Origin: Lineus longissimus
Lineage: Eukaryota; Nemertea; Pilidiophora; Heteronemertea; Lineidae
Length of the DNA stretch: 64,000 nt
Direction of reading: 5' to 3'
Assembly: GCF_910592395.1 (NCBI RefSeq)
Contig: NC_088308.1
Span: 1,054,001-1,118,000, forward strand
The notes under the pieces were generated by a model. It did not search any database and was not told the DNA's origin. It saw nothing but the letters and a program-made list of their open reading frames with translations. A program made the position numbers and the translations under genes. Shown here piece after piece: positions 48,751-61,715 of the stretch; the stretch's first letter is position 1, and every line of letters begins with the position of its first letter.

Positions 48751-51700
48751 TGCCCTAACGTCAGCTCTGTGGGTGCTGTCTTTTCTTGCTGGCATATTTT
48801 CTGGTAGTGGCTCTCCTTGCGTCTCTGGTAAGACAAAGAACACCAAGGCAGCACTCATGATACAGAATGTCCCGTAAAATATGTAGGGAACAGCCCAGTG
48901 ACTGAACTCGCCCTGAAATGAGGAATAAAGGCCATTAGCTTGTTTTGAGTTTAGAAGTATGTTGGTCTGTGCATAGATGCATTTCAGTTTGAAGTTGTGG
49001 CTCCCATCCGAGTTTACAGCATTTCTTCTTTTCATTAGAATCCCCATGCCATGTCCATTTGTGTGAGCACCTCACCAGATATGCCACTTGGGGTGCTAGG
49101 ATCCCTCCGATACGGGCTGCCACACTACAGGCTCCCATTCCAATAATCCTGAAAGGAAATAATTAGCTGAGTGATCGTGGTTAAGTGGAGTTTAAAGTCA
49201 GCCACCCTGCTGTAAAGAACATCCATTTGGACGCCAACCCACCAAGTAAGGTAATCTATACGAGAAAGTGTACGGTAATTTATTGCATGTAAGATCATTC
49301 CCCTCCAGCACCTAGCCCATTGAAATAGGCTCCGATCCTCTGGTAGTTAAGACTCCCTGGGCAGCCCATTGCGTCATCCTAATTTGGCCTCCTTGGAGCG
49401 AGGGACGAGGCCGGTCCACTACGTCCGAGTGTACTTGTAATGGGACGGACTAGGCCATTATAGACCCGACCTAAGTGGACCCACCCGCGGCAAAAGAGTA
49501 TCGGCCGTTGGATGCCAAAAAGGAGCTGTTTAGATTTGAAGGGAGCCAGATGGGCAATACAAATGTCAGTAAGTGTCTCTCACAGTAGGACCCGCACTAT
49601 CACCCTTCTCAGGAATATGTAGATCACTAAGTCAAAACAGTCCTGATTTTCCTAACTGAGCACATATGGAACGTAGCCTATACCTGGTCAATGTTGGGAA
49701 CAATTCGCTGACATGGATAGTTGATATTCCCCAACACGCGATTATCCCTCCGACTGCGAGCAGGACCATGGTAGTCAGCAAGTCCGGAGATGTCACATCC
49801 AGCGCCCCCATCAGAGCCACCGTCACCATACAGACGACAGGAATGGTCATGTAAGCCAAGTAACTCTTCCGACGGCCGAACCTTTGAAGATGAAAAGAGG
49901 AGTTATCACTGATCTCTTGCGAAGCGACATGCATATACTTGGGCGACCGGGACGGGGGGGGGGGGGGGGGGGAGGGGAGCAACTCAGTTATCACTGTCAA
50001 TGAAACAGGTGTCAGTGCAGTGTCCGATGAGTTCATCGGTTCCCCGGACGCACACTTTTTTCATATGCGCAGTGCAGTTACTAATTCAAATTTGTCCTAT
50101 ATCATATCACACAAAAACCCAAAAATTGATCATACATTCGATCGGGGGAGAGGTGAAACGATCACGTTTCAAGGGGAGGTTTTGTTTGGATTTGTTGGCT
50201 CACCTCTCGGCGGTGTAGATGACCGTCCACCCGAACAACATTGAAGTGGAGTGATTGATAACGACCGAGAGGTAGACAGACCATTCTAAGGTATCGTACA
50301 TGTTGCTTATCCCATACGTCACCAAGCTGGCGGTGAACCTGCAAAGAATTATGAGATCACGGGCGCTTTAACCATTGACTTTAAGCTTGCTCGTCGGACA
50401 ACTGACCATCGCGTAGTCGACCAGTTGTCAGAGAGGCAAGCATTGACTCTGGGTTAGAACCCTACAGTCTGTGTGACGAGATTCCTTCACATTGGCTTGA
50501 TGTCAAGATGTCATCCCATATCATACTTTTTAGTTAGACGTGGAAGCCTTCTTGTGATGATGGCCGGGACCGGGCATCCACGCAAATCGAGCGATATACA
50601 TGTACGCCGGAGACGCAACGGGCACATGGTGCACGTAACTGAGGAGTTTGATATTTTACCAGGTGAATAGAAGCACGGCTGTCCTAGCCCCCATCTTCCT
50701 TGTCCTGAACAGATCATGATAGCTATACTGTTTCTCTCTCTTCTTCAACTCCTTGTTTCCCTGCGCGATGACCTTCAGGATGGCAAGGTCAGGTGTTGAC
50801 CTTTTATTGACCTTGGCCATTTGCTTGACGATATCTTCAGCTTCTTGCAGCCTTCCCCTCTGCAGCAACCAGCGAACACTCTCGGGACACCCCCTGAAGA
50901 TATAATTGTACAGCATACAAATACCACGAAGAGCCTTTCCAGGAGCTTTGTCTGTCAAGAAGATGTGGCATTTCGTATTGAAAAGATAACCAATGGACTT
51001 ACCACAGGATGGCAATTAGTATTGGAAACTCAATCACTCCAATGGCCACCGCTAGGTATCTCCAGTCCCTCATGAGGTAGGCCATGAGAGCCATCATCAT
51101 GTTGCCCATGCTGTAGACACCCAGCGAGCTGCAGAAGGTCCGGTATTTCGCGCCGATAAACTCCATAGGAAGGGTGTTGGAGATGTTGAGGGTGCCCGCT
51201 GAAACATGTGACAGAGTTTGATTTGTTTAGTGCAAGATCCAATTCGAAGGACCAAATGCAATCCGGTTCGAAGGACCACCGTTTATTCAATGACGGTAAT
51301 ACCGAGTTAACAATTCGTCAGCTGCCTTATCAATTTTACTCGCTGGTGGTATGACTTTTTTAAGAAGAAAATAATGAGATAAGACAAGATAAAGATGAAG
51401 ATGGTGAGAATCACATTAATTTCTCAAATTCTATTTTTGCAGGCGGACTAAAAATATCGTAGATAGCAGGGAAGTCCTTCCCGGCATGGATGTGACACAA
51501 ATTCTCAAGTCCTCCTGCGTACAAGCCTTATTACGATAATATAAGCCTGCGACTCATGCATGAAAATGCTTTCCAATGATAACATTTTTTCAGGCCGAGC
51601 TATTCCTCGAAACTATATACTCCGTTGACGGTACCTGTGGCCATTCCTACAAAAAATCGCAACACGGCATACAACTGCCACGAGTTGGAGAATCCCACCA

Positions 51701-52841
51701 CAATCTGGAGGACCATCATGAGAGATGCCATTGCAATCAGCGTCTTCCGCCGCCCAAAGGTGTCGCCAACCTGTCCGGAGGTCAGGGCTCCTACGAGGAC
51801 ACCCGCCATCTGGATGGAGACGGTCATCTTGGGGAGGTAGCCTTGGTCGCACACTAGGCTCCACTGTGTGGGGTGAGAGCAGGGAAAGGTTAGCGGGAAA
51901 ATGAAGTATTTACATTGTCGAGAAGCGACATACAAGGTGTTTGGTATCACTGTTGACAGAAGGATAATGAGATAATGACTATAATCTCTATTAGGTACAG
52001 AAAGACGCAACGACGGACGGATGGACTCAGATAGACGCAGCAACCGACTGATAGACAGAAAGACAGTTCATCGCACCTCATATCATATCATATTACGTCG
52101 AAAATCATAGTTGTCCTAGTTGTAAGGACATTGACCTAGTGCAATCATTTGATTGGTAACTGAGTAGAAACCATCCGCTTGCTGATGTGATTTTCAACTA
52201 TGCCATGTTCGTCTCGAACATGAAAACTGGGTATGATATTGATCAAGTCCCGGTTCTTCTTTGTGAGTATATGCTGAGGACAGATGAAAACATCAATAAA
52301 TAGAAAGGTTAATTTCTTCTACATGTACTAGTTGTACTCGTGTTCCAAAGCTAACACCTCCTCATCATCGGAGGAACGCGATGAGGTCATCACAGCACAC
52401 CACACGGTCCAGCTTGATTTATAGACCATCGGTGAAGACCTCCAGCATGACTGCCGCCAGACAGCAAGTTAAATATAGACGTATTTACCATCAGCAAGGA
52501 GAAACTGTGCTTACCTCGGTTGTAATGGACTTCAACTCGGGAGAGAATTCAAATTCTACACACTTCGTCCCGTTAAAGACGCAGGCGTCAGCCGTGAAAT
52601 TCGTCGTCTCGTTGAAAGTGGTATTCGAACCCTGATACCTCGCACACCTCCACCCCGGATTCGAATTGGAGAAAACAAAATAACTCATACACTGTCCTGT
52701 GGTGATGTCCATCAAGGTGATAATAATGAAGAGACGAATCTGATAAGTCCCGAACTCTCCCGTCTGTTTGAGGACATCCTCAAATGTCGCACCCTTCTGT
52801 GCGTTGTCTTCGGACAGACGGACTTCAAAACTCGTCGGCAT
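48724..52841 (-). CDS. SLC22-family organic ion transporter, gene A, 8 exons
   Basis: A 12-helix major facilitator of the organic cation/anion/carnitine transporter family in the plasma membrane. Exons in transcript order: 52841-52515, 51863-51635, 51198-51003, 50893-50660, 50338-50204, 49881-49684, 49148-49076, 48912-48724; 526 aa. Seen: N-terminal FEDVLKQTGEFGTYQ; first helix about 36-57; large extracellular loop with Cys and N-glycosylation sites at N73, N77, N81 and N90; WSLVCD at 110-115; MFS motif GDTFGRRKT at 142-150; PESVRWLLQRGRLQEAE from 254; FGRRKSYLAY at the start of the second half; SELFPT and FFVLPETQGEPLPE near the end. Substrate cannot be read from sequence. The C-terminus is short and basic. 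Gene B is its tandem neighbour on the same strand. Confidence 0.93.
49954..49972. repeat. G19 homopolymer in SLC22 gene A intron 5
   Basis: An uninterrupted run of 19 G, followed by AGGGG. On the transcribed (minus) sense this is a C-tract about 70 nt upstream of the acceptor of the next exon. Confidence 0.95.
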
Positions 52842-53436
52842 TTTTGGGTGCTTTGTTTTCCCAGCAGATATGACCTAGTTCTGGCAAAAGCACCAGCAGC
52901 CTGGAAGATATGCCACAACACAGTTGACCCACTCTATCGAAGGCGAAGTTGCATTGCATACAACTTTGAAGCTGTAATGGCCTTGTAAAGCAATGACAAT
53001 GGAAGTAAAATACGATGACCTGTTTACAATTAAGCTGAGATTTTAAATTGTCAGTAATCAGTAAAATAAAGATGCCTGTCAATTCCATTTATTGTTCTTT
53101 AACCAGGTCATTATTAGATTTTGAAAGAATAGTTTTGTCGAGGTATAGCGCTCCATCTACCCGAACTGATCAACCGCAGGGTGCTCGTTTGAACGGAACA
53201 ACCTGCGCAGTCCCGCAGATTTGACTCAATGTCACTGAAACTCAACAAAGTTATATTTCATGTTGCATTTTATTCAATATAATATAACTTGCATTAGTTT
53301 GATATGTAATTAACAATCCTCTTCAGGAAACTACTGGAATCCGGCTAGATTAAACTACATACTGTACTGGAATCCCGGCCCGGGAGCTTTGGAACTAAGC
53401 TAAACCCTTGGAATCCCAGACTGGATCTCCTTCGTT
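52842..53436. other. Intergenic region between the two SLC22 genes
   Basis: It must contain the gene A promoter and the gene B 3' end (AATAAA, minus strand, at 53269-53274). No TATA box or coding exon is evident. The short spacing (595 bp between stop and start) fits a tandem duplication. Confidence 0.6.
53269..53274 (-). terminator. Polyadenylation signal of SLC22 gene B
   Basis: AATAAA on the minus strand, about 165 bp after the stop codon. Confidence 0.55.
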
Positions 53437-56400
53437 TCATGCAGTGCTATCCTCCTCATCATCCTCGATGAAGCTCTCCAGTCGATGACCTTCTCCATTC
53501 TCCCGAAGTTTCTCGGTCATTTCCAATTTCTGTGATGATTTTCGCCTGAAAAATTTAAATAATCATTTTATGAACTTTCCATAGAATTCATCATGAAGCA
53601 CCGGTCAACCCTATTCAAACTTCTGATGTGTTCTCTACGCTGTACAGTATAGCGTAATTTTAACCAACCGAAGCGATTAGAGGAGCATCGACGAAACCTC
53701 TACCGCAGAAACTCATCCGACCGTTGGGTAAGTGCGCCGAAGCTTCTACTCAGGTCCATAGTCGCACCGACGTTTCAGGAAATACTATGAAACTTTAGGA
53801 CTCGGGAAGTTCGGGCCATAGACTTACCTGTACCTCCCCCGGCCCCAGTGAAGTGCCTGTTCGATAGTCTCTGGAAGAGGCTTCCCATGAGTCTCGGGTA
53901 AAAACAGACTGGATATCCCGGCCAGTATCAGGATGGAGCCAAAGACCACTAATGGCAGCACCTTGGAGAATGGCCCTGGGATGAGCGAACCCTGAAACGC
54001 CGAAGGTGTGATATTATGCTGCGTGGTCAAAAAGATACAATTATCTGATTAAGAATCCAGATCCATATCCAGGAAATAACTTTACGCCACTCCATGCGAC
54101 CTGGAACCCATGATCATGGACAGCATGTCCTGAGAGGTGTCCAAGATGGCAACCGTTTTAGCAACAACGACATTAGGCTTGAACGAACTTGCTTGCCAGC
54201 TTTTATGAAGGCAAACAACAGCTCGGAAGAATCTATCACAGACAGATTGGGAGTGTCTGTCTCGCAAACGCTAAGAAGAGATGAAGACGTGAAAGCTGCT
54301 CCTGCCTAAAGTCTCCCAGTTCTTTCCGTTGCGATGTGACGTCATTTTTGTTACAATGGTTTACCAGTAATCCTTTTCCCCCTTCTTCGATGGCAGGGCC
54401 TTGCGATACCAGCACGAACAAAAGTATCGACTCTTTTCCTTGGCCGGGGAAAAGTCTACTTTTTCACGTACACCAGCAACGAATATGAATGATATATTGG
54501 GATGATGCTGATGTACTTACCAGATCTGCCAAGAAAGGAGCCGCGATGGTGACGAGCCTTGCGAACATGGATGAGATACCAATGGAAAGGTTTCTCACGG
54601 ATGTTGGGAACAATTCAGCTGAGTAGAGGTAGGCGGAGCCAAATGCTGCAGAGATGCCGAATTTACCAATTGTAGCTAGTGTTGTTGGCAGCCAGGAGAG
54701 GACACCTCGAAAAGAAGATTGGACGCTAAAGCTACGAGTATGATAGCAAGGAAGTGGAAAGATCATACGCATTTGCTTCATTCATTGCTTAAGGCGTTAG
54801 AGCAGAGCAAGCAAGACCGTACGTTTCTAACATGCTCGGTAGTTTTGTGAGAACATGTCTCTGTCAGCTCTCCTGGCTAGCTCTAGACTCCATGCGAAGA
54901 GGCGATTGTGAAATTCTATTTTATTTTAGCTATAAAAGGTCCGCTTTATCAGCAAATGTCGCGATACTCACTATTGTGCCCATACAAGATGACAAACATG
55001 CTTGCAACACAGGCCAGGCCCGCAACCAGGAGGGCAAGCACATGGGGTGCTTTCCTACCAAACTTCGTCGGGGTGAACATGGTATAGAATGTTGCTGGTA
55101 TATCCATGAATACCCCTACAGTGAAGTTGACGTAGAAATCTCCCACCATGCTGCCAGAATAGAGATGCAGGCCATAATAGCCGGCCGACACTGAGGCCCT
55201 GTAAAAAAGGAAATTACTTCTAAGGATGTGCATGGGCAAGACCATGAGCTGTGAATGGGGTTCCCAACTAACCAAGGTTATAATCAAACCATGGTTGATG
55301 GATGATGCCTAGGCTATGGATGTGGTTTCCGTTAAGCCGTCGGATTATGAATGAGGTTCCAATCCAATCGATCAAACCATGACTTATGAATGAGGTTCCC
55401 ATCAAACCTTAGGTCATAGACAGACACTGACATTGACAGATGGCTGTTTGGTAGCCCAGAATCAAAACGGAACTGATGAGGACGGGTTACCTTACCATGA
55501 GAGGCAAACTATTGCAAGCCTTGCTAACAGTTTCCCCTGCTTCAGCATCTTCATAAATGACTCTCTCTTGACACGGTCCTCGCTGGGTTGAATGGATTTA
55601 AGCATGACATCCGAGAGGGGGCGCCTATTCAACTTTGCCATCTGGCGTAGAATCTTCTCCGCCTCCTCGTTTCTGCCGCGACTTAGCAGCCATCTTGGGG
55701 ACTCCGGTATGAGCCTGAAACGTATCCAAAATACTTCAAACTGCTCTTTAGAACTATAAGGTTGTAAAAGTAAGCCACCTTCACATCATGAGTATGGAAA
55801 CGCCAAAGCCAACTGGACAGAAAGGAAGGCTACGATTAGGCCTATACCACCATGAGAGAAAAAGGAGAATGGGCTTACCACCAATACGGTATTAACAGAA
55901 CACTTGGGGCCACTGTAGCAAGTGTCAGATGTCGCCAATTTCGGTAGAAGAATGCGAGCGGTGTCAGCAACATGCCTCCCACCGCGAAACTGATGGCTGC
56001 CAACAGCGCAGCATACACTCGCTTACTTGGTCCTACCATTTCCGTGACTGAAAAGGAACAATGTTTGAGCCTTTAAAGGGAAATTATATGTAGGAGCTTG
56101 GTGGACCAGATTAGAATGCACCATGCGGCCGATAGGCGTCTCTAGAGTAAACATTGGCGCTAATCTCTGCGGAGTAGGAAGAATAGTTCTATCACCAAGT
56201 CTTTAAGACTTGGTGAAGGCACCAGAGCCATGGGATCACCTGGACTCGACCAATTGGACACCCTAACTCCTGCTTCCTCTATTCCCTCGAGTACAGTATG
56301 TAAAGAGTGAATCATTTTGTGGATGATCCGTTGAATAATTATGAAATAAATACCGGTAGCCTATCGTAAGCCTAACAAGTGACGAGCTCTCTGACTTATC

Positions 56401-58459
56401 ACGTCAGGAAACCAGGCGACTCTGGCAGTTTCATGAGCGCTGCAGTAATTAAATCGGCTGGGCTTGATCGGTCTGGTAGACGTACTCAGAGTGAACGATG
56501 ATCCATACAAGGCCAGGTTGGATCCTCCGAGGACACACCTGAACACCATGAATGTGTAGATGTCGGGAGCGAAGGCAATAACAAGAACAGCTACGGCCTG
56601 TGATGCGATGCTCAAAATCACAGTAATCTTTCTGCCGAACCTGGAAGGAGAGAAAACAATGATAAACGGTATGCTGCAGTTGCGGCAGTCAAGTGATACC
56701 GCAACCGCAGTCAGTCCTTCACGATAGTCCTAGGCCATCTGGCCGTTGTCGGGCTATTTGGACGAGTCCAATTCCAGCCTGTTTGAGCATCTGTGGCACG
56801 AATTAAGGGGAGCGATATTGTACCCAAAGGTTTGTGTTCTCCTCCGGCCTTGTTAGGGTTAGGCTTGCGAACCCACGGCGAAGTCCAGCACCCCAAGCAA
56901 GTGTGTAAGGTCTTTACCGCCTTTAAATGTAGCGGAGGTACCTTGACGCTCGCTGGCCGACCGACCGACCGACCGACCGACCGACCGACCGACCGACTGC
57001 ATGATTACCTGTCAGATACTTTGCCACCAACGATAGCGCCCAACAACATCCCGACAATAAGGGCGGTGCTTCCGAAGGTCCGAAAGATTGCCTTGTCACA
57101 CACCAAATTAAACTGAAAAAATACCATTTTCATGATTATGTAGGCCTACAGCTGACATCTTATATCAGATCCACGGTCAGTACTAGTGAGGAACCTGATT
57201 AAAACTGCTGGACAAAATTATATGTTTAGTGAGGATGTACATGTACGTTGGGGACCTCAAACTGGAATTCTAATGTTCCCCTGCATGTTTTGCCGATGGA
57301 AATTCTCCTCCAAGAAATGATTTAGAGAACTGCTTTGTCAATGACTAACCTCCATGACCGCTGATGGCCGATATAAGTTCTCCTCATACACCCATCTTGA
57401 ACACGCCCTCTCCTTCGCCTCAGTACCATTCACCCCACCATCGTACACTGTGCATTTGGACCCTTGTGGAATTGTTGCGTTGACCAGAGCAGCGTGAGCC
57501 TCATCCTTGACGAGGTAGGTGCCATTTGCTACATCTGGGACGGCGCATCTGTATTCAAAGAAGAAGTCTTATTGTTCTTTACTCTCTGAAAGACTGAATC
57601 ACCCGACTGTTTTCCCGCTTTATCGGCGGTTAGGCCTTGGTAATTAAAAGTTACCCACTTATTACGGTTGCTATCGTTTGGTGATGTCTCCGTTCCCCAC
57701 CAACTCAGACTCCTAAGTAGTCCATTTCGTTATGTGACTGGACGAAGTCGGACCACTGCTTCCGGAGTGTACACCGACTGCGCTGGTGGGTAATTATAAT
57801 TAGTTATAGACTCCTTAATTCTCTGGCTCCAAACTTCATCCGTGTCTATTCTTATCTTTTTTGGCGGCTATTGGTAGTGTTAAACAAATAAAAACGCGTA
57901 CTATAGGCATTTTTAGAGCAGTTTGGTTATCATATCTTAAGAAGCCTTCCGAAAAGCTCTTTTGATTTAATTAATACATGAATCAAAAAGTAATCGGTGA
58001 ACCATCTGATATATGCGACTGTGTTGCCAATGGATTTCTTGTTATCTATATCGCTGGACTGGACCACCCTGGTTCAAAGGGGACTACGCGCAGGCAGGGT
58101 AAATTGGCCATCTTTTGGTGATGTGTTTGTGTTGGATTAGTTCACTCGATCGATGTCGCCATGACCTTGATGGGGGATGCCCTCTGATGATCTTCCAAAG
58201 ATTAGGTCAACTATTCTACACCAAGGAAAGGGAAAGAAATGTGATGGCGTCACAGTCCCTCTATTGTCGCTGGTTTTTGGCTGTGACGTATCACAACACC
58301 CTCCCCTGGAACTCACCTGAAGTCTTCTATGCCAAGAGTGAATACCATACTCAGTGAGGTCATGCCGATGAGGATCCCAGCATAATTAAGCAAACATACC
58401 AAGATGATTTGATATTTCCCAAGCTCGCCCAGCTGGATCAGGATGTCGTCAAAATGCAT
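53437..58459 (-). CDS. SLC22-family organic ion transporter, gene B, 10 exons
   Basis: Exons in transcript order: 58459-58317, 57548-57350, 57112-57009, 56640-56486, 56047-55879, 55714-55496, 55198-54972, 54705-54521, 53991-53828, 53545-53437; phases join to 557 aa, the usual SLC22 length. Seen: MHFDDILIQLGELGKYQ and first helix about 17-42; extracellular loop with FRCAVPD and several Cys; FNLVCDK at 115-121; MFS motif GGKVSDRFGRK at 143-153; LIPESPRWLLSRGRNEEAEK from 258; TKFGRKAPHVLALL in the second half; SAELFPTSVRN and FLPETHGKPLPETIEQ; a C-terminal acidic tail (FIEDDEEDSTA). It differs from gene A in exon number and tail, so the pair is not recent. One acceptor (exon 8) is TTTTCGAG. A GACC microsatellite lies 12 nt after the exon 3 donor. 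Confidence 0.93.
56957..56997. repeat. (GACC)n microsatellite beside a splice donor
   Basis: About ten perfect copies of the 4-bp unit. On the minus strand it reads (GGTC)n and begins 12 nt downstream of the 5' splice site of SLC22 gene B exon 3 (57009). Confidence 0.97.
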
Positions 58460-59054
58460 TCTCAAAGGAGTTAGTCAAAATGCGTCCGTCAAAGTGTCCC
58501 AGCAAAACACGTTTCTTTGACTGTTTAAGCGTCTTTTACAGTTTATTAAGGCCCCAATTATATAAAGCTCATGTTTTCACATAAACGATCAAATCATTTC
58601 CAAAGAGCGGGCTACATACGATTCACGATGTCACTTTTGAGCATTACGCAGTGATTTCAAGCAGCTATGGCCTACCACTGTAAATCAAAAGATTTCGTAT
58701 TTTTCTTTCTACGGATTTCGGGACGTGCGAAATCAAAAATCGAAAAAACTGAAAGGTATATCGTAATATGGGTGTCAGGACAAATATCGTGAAATTTTTT
58801 TTTCCACGCACGATATTTTGGTGGTTCACAGTGTTGAGTTGATCCTTGGAAAGTCCCTTGGAATAGAGGCAGTCACATCCTATCACTGTAAAATCGGAAA
58901 ATTAGGCTGTAAAAAGACTTTCAGATCCTATGCTGTCCTATCCTATGTGAATTCGAAAGAGTGTACTTTGAATAGAGACAGGTACCCGCCTTGTAAATCC
59001 GAAAACTTAAGACTTTAGATAGATACAGGCACATTCTATCACTGAAGTCGAAAA

Positions 59055-59114
59055 AGAGACAGTCACATCCCATCAGAGACAGTCACATCCCATCAGAGAC
59101 AGTCACGTCCTATC
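59055..59114. repeat. 20-bp tandem repeat, three copies
   Basis: AGAGACAGTCACATCCCATC starts at 59055, 59075 and 59095; the third copy has two changes. Confidence 0.9.
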
Positions 59115-59337
59115 ACTCACTGTGGACTTCAAATAGAGACCATAAGTCAATTTTATCTCAGTCAAACTATGAAGGGTTTGCTTTGTTTGATAGAGATGTA
59201 GGGCAGTGTCAACCGGTCAATAGAAATAATGATAACTCAGTGTTTATGACTGATTCTGTCGGATTGTATACTTTGTAGTAAATTAATCTGGCCTTGAGTG
59301 ATAAGGATAAGGAGATGACGAGGCAGGTCGAACGGTG

Positions 59338-59496
59338 TATTCCTGTTTCGCCTATTCCTGTTCCGCCTATTCCTGTTTCGCCTATTCCTGTTTCGCCTAA
59401 TTCCTGTTTCGCCTAATTCCTGTTTCGCCTAATTCCTGTTTCGCCTATTCCTGTTTCGCCTAATTCCTGTTTAGCCTATTCCTGTTTCGCCTATTC
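59338..59496. repeat. 15-16-bp minisatellite (TATTCCTGTTTCGCC), about ten copies
   Basis: Units alternate between 15 and 16 bp (CCTATTCC and CCTAATTCC). The same unit in reverse complement forms a second array at 60127-60300. Confidence 0.93.
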
Positions 59497-60126
59497 AAAT
59501 GTATTGCTAACCTCCCCACAGACGTAGGAATATGAACCGTCCCTTACTGACCGACCAAACCCGAGGAGAGCTACATATGTACGCATTGACGAACGCATGT
59601 TACGCCTCAAAGAACAATACGTCAATGGAGTGAGGGACATAATGAGTTACGTTGATGCCATCAGTTACCTTGTCGGACATAATATCATGATATGTATTTT
59701 CCACCTTGTTTGACTTTATATGTGCTGTACCTACATGTATATTATGACATGGGTTTAACAGCTGATTTTGATCAAATAATTATGAGAATGTACAATATTA
59801 TGTATTTTTATCAAAAACTCATGAATTCAGTTTTCATAAAATAAACGACTGCTTTACTCTACTTTATCTATTAGTTTTTACTGTGTGTCAGTATGGTCCT
59901 ATGGTCCTATGGTCAAATAAGTCCCGGACTGTCCCCGCTTCCAAGGTGACTCTTTCAAAACGGTCATGGCATGGTTTGTTAACAAAGTTGATGGCATTTG
60001 ATTAGTCAAATTGTCACCACATCGTTAACATCATCCAATTGTCCCCTCACATTTTCCCCATAAAATGGACATGCATCCCTAAGGTTCCCCGTGGGAGAGT
60101 CGATTTATTGTAGGGGTACTGGAAAG

Positions 60127-60300
60127 TAGGCGAAACAGGAATAGGCGAAACAGGAAATAGGCCAAACAGGAAATAGGCCAAACAGGAAATAGGCGAAAAA
60201 GGAATAGGCGGAACAGGAATAGGCGGAACAGGAATAGGCGAATCAGGAATAGGCGAAACAGGAATTTTGTAGGCGAAACAGGAATAGGCGAAACAGGCAT
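60127..60300. repeat. Inverted counterpart of the 59338 minisatellite
   Basis: Units read AGGCGAAACAGGAAT with GCCAAAC and GGCGGAAC variants, the reverse complement of the first array 630 bp away. A (GGTCGAAC) motif lies next to the outer edge of both arrays (59326 and 60305). Confidence 0.93.
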
Positions 60301-60923
60301 AAACCGGTCGAACAGATATCTTTAACTTTCTGGGATATTGAGGTTATCTGTGAGAAACAAATAAACACAAACAAAATGGACAACTAGGTGAATATATTTA
60401 TCATAAGTCTTTATCATCAATCTAATCACAGAGAAATATCAATTGACAATCAAGTTGACATAATGAGGATCCTTGGAGCAAACTGGCCTTCCATTCACGA
60501 GACACTCCTCCGTTGGTTCTGAAATGACTCCAATGGTGCATAAAACATGAGAGAGGAGGATGTCTATGAGGCTTTATGATGGTAAACAGTGATTAACTGA
60601 TGATGATTTTGACCATCAAGCCCTTAAAACAAATTGAGAAACATAATGCAAAAAATAACCTAAAAAAGCAGCATCTGATCCCCAGATGGACTGACTATCC
60701 TCACATCAACAAATCAGCCATATTCACTGACCAAGGTTTTTCCACTGATTCTTATACAAAATTACAATTGTTTGGCCATGATTTTCTCACGGCTGGTACT
60801 GAAACAAAGGCCTAAAATTCAAATATCAATGTAAAAACATCAGGTGTAGCTCAATCCAGAACAGAATCCTGTGGTCTGACATCCATGTTCAACCCCCCCC
60901 CCCCCCACACACACACAGACATA

Positions 60924-61245
60924 AATGCCCATTTCCTTACAAGAAATGGCCATTTTGTTAGTTCATACTTACCTATGGAACACTTTTGCATGTTACTCCA
61001 TTTGGGCTCAAACACAAGAGTATCCCTTTAATTTTCTAAAGGGAGAACTGAGTTAACAGCTCGGCCGCCAGGCGGCGCCCTGACCGATCCCGCGAGATCG
61101 CGCCGATCTCATGCCGCCATATTTAGTCTTTACTCTTGAGCGTTAATAAAGAGTATGTCCCGTTTGTGGGGACGGCGGGAGGGCCGTGTTCCATAGGTAA
61201 GTATGAACTAACAAAATGGCCATTTCTTGTAAGGAAATGGGCATT
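60924..61245. repeat. Perfect 60-bp inverted repeat in the DIRS-like tail
   Basis: Arms 60924-60983 and 61186-61245 are exact reverse complements (left arm starts AATGCCCATTTCCTTACAAG). A 25-bp part (ACTTACCTATGGAACACTTT and the next five bases) is found directly repeated at 60967-60991 and 61259-61283. The 202-bp loop is GC-rich around 61061-61120. The arrangement resembles the terminal repeat plus internal complementary region of DIRS elements. Confidence 0.9.
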
Positions 61246-61715
61246 TTGTGTCATTCAAACTTACCTATGGAACACTTTTGCATCGAATCCCAGCAACCTA
61301 TTGGAGGTGGGAAACGAGGACTTACCTAAGGCTGAGCTGTTGTTCCATCCAGGAGGCACCACCGGCATATTAGCTAAGGAGGACCGCCAGGGGAAAGAAA
61401 TGGGGAGAACCGGGGGACCGGTATTTTGATCTCGGTATTACAATCATATTATAGAGAGTAATAGACCCATTCTCCGGAAAGCGCTAGAATTGCGTAATAA
61501 AACCATCTTCTTTCCGGCAACAGAGCTTAGAGCAAGTAAGGCATGTTGAAGGGTGTAGAATGAATTATTGCTAAACAACAATAAGAAATTGCGTCCTTTC
61601 TAGTCTACTAGGGGTTGCCTGGATGTTGAAGATAGGGCATATCAAAAATGGCGCAAGATGCGCGTTTGACTCTTCAATCGGGCTTCCCCCCCCCCCTTTT
61701 TTGATCTAGCCAGGA

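Larger units (their letters stand above)
58460..60923. other. Gene-free region upstream of SLC22 gene B
   Basis: It must include the promoter of gene B. It carries a 20-bp triple repeat, two inverted minisatellite arrays and a C14 tract (60893-60906). No coding exon is recognised. Confidence 0.6.
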
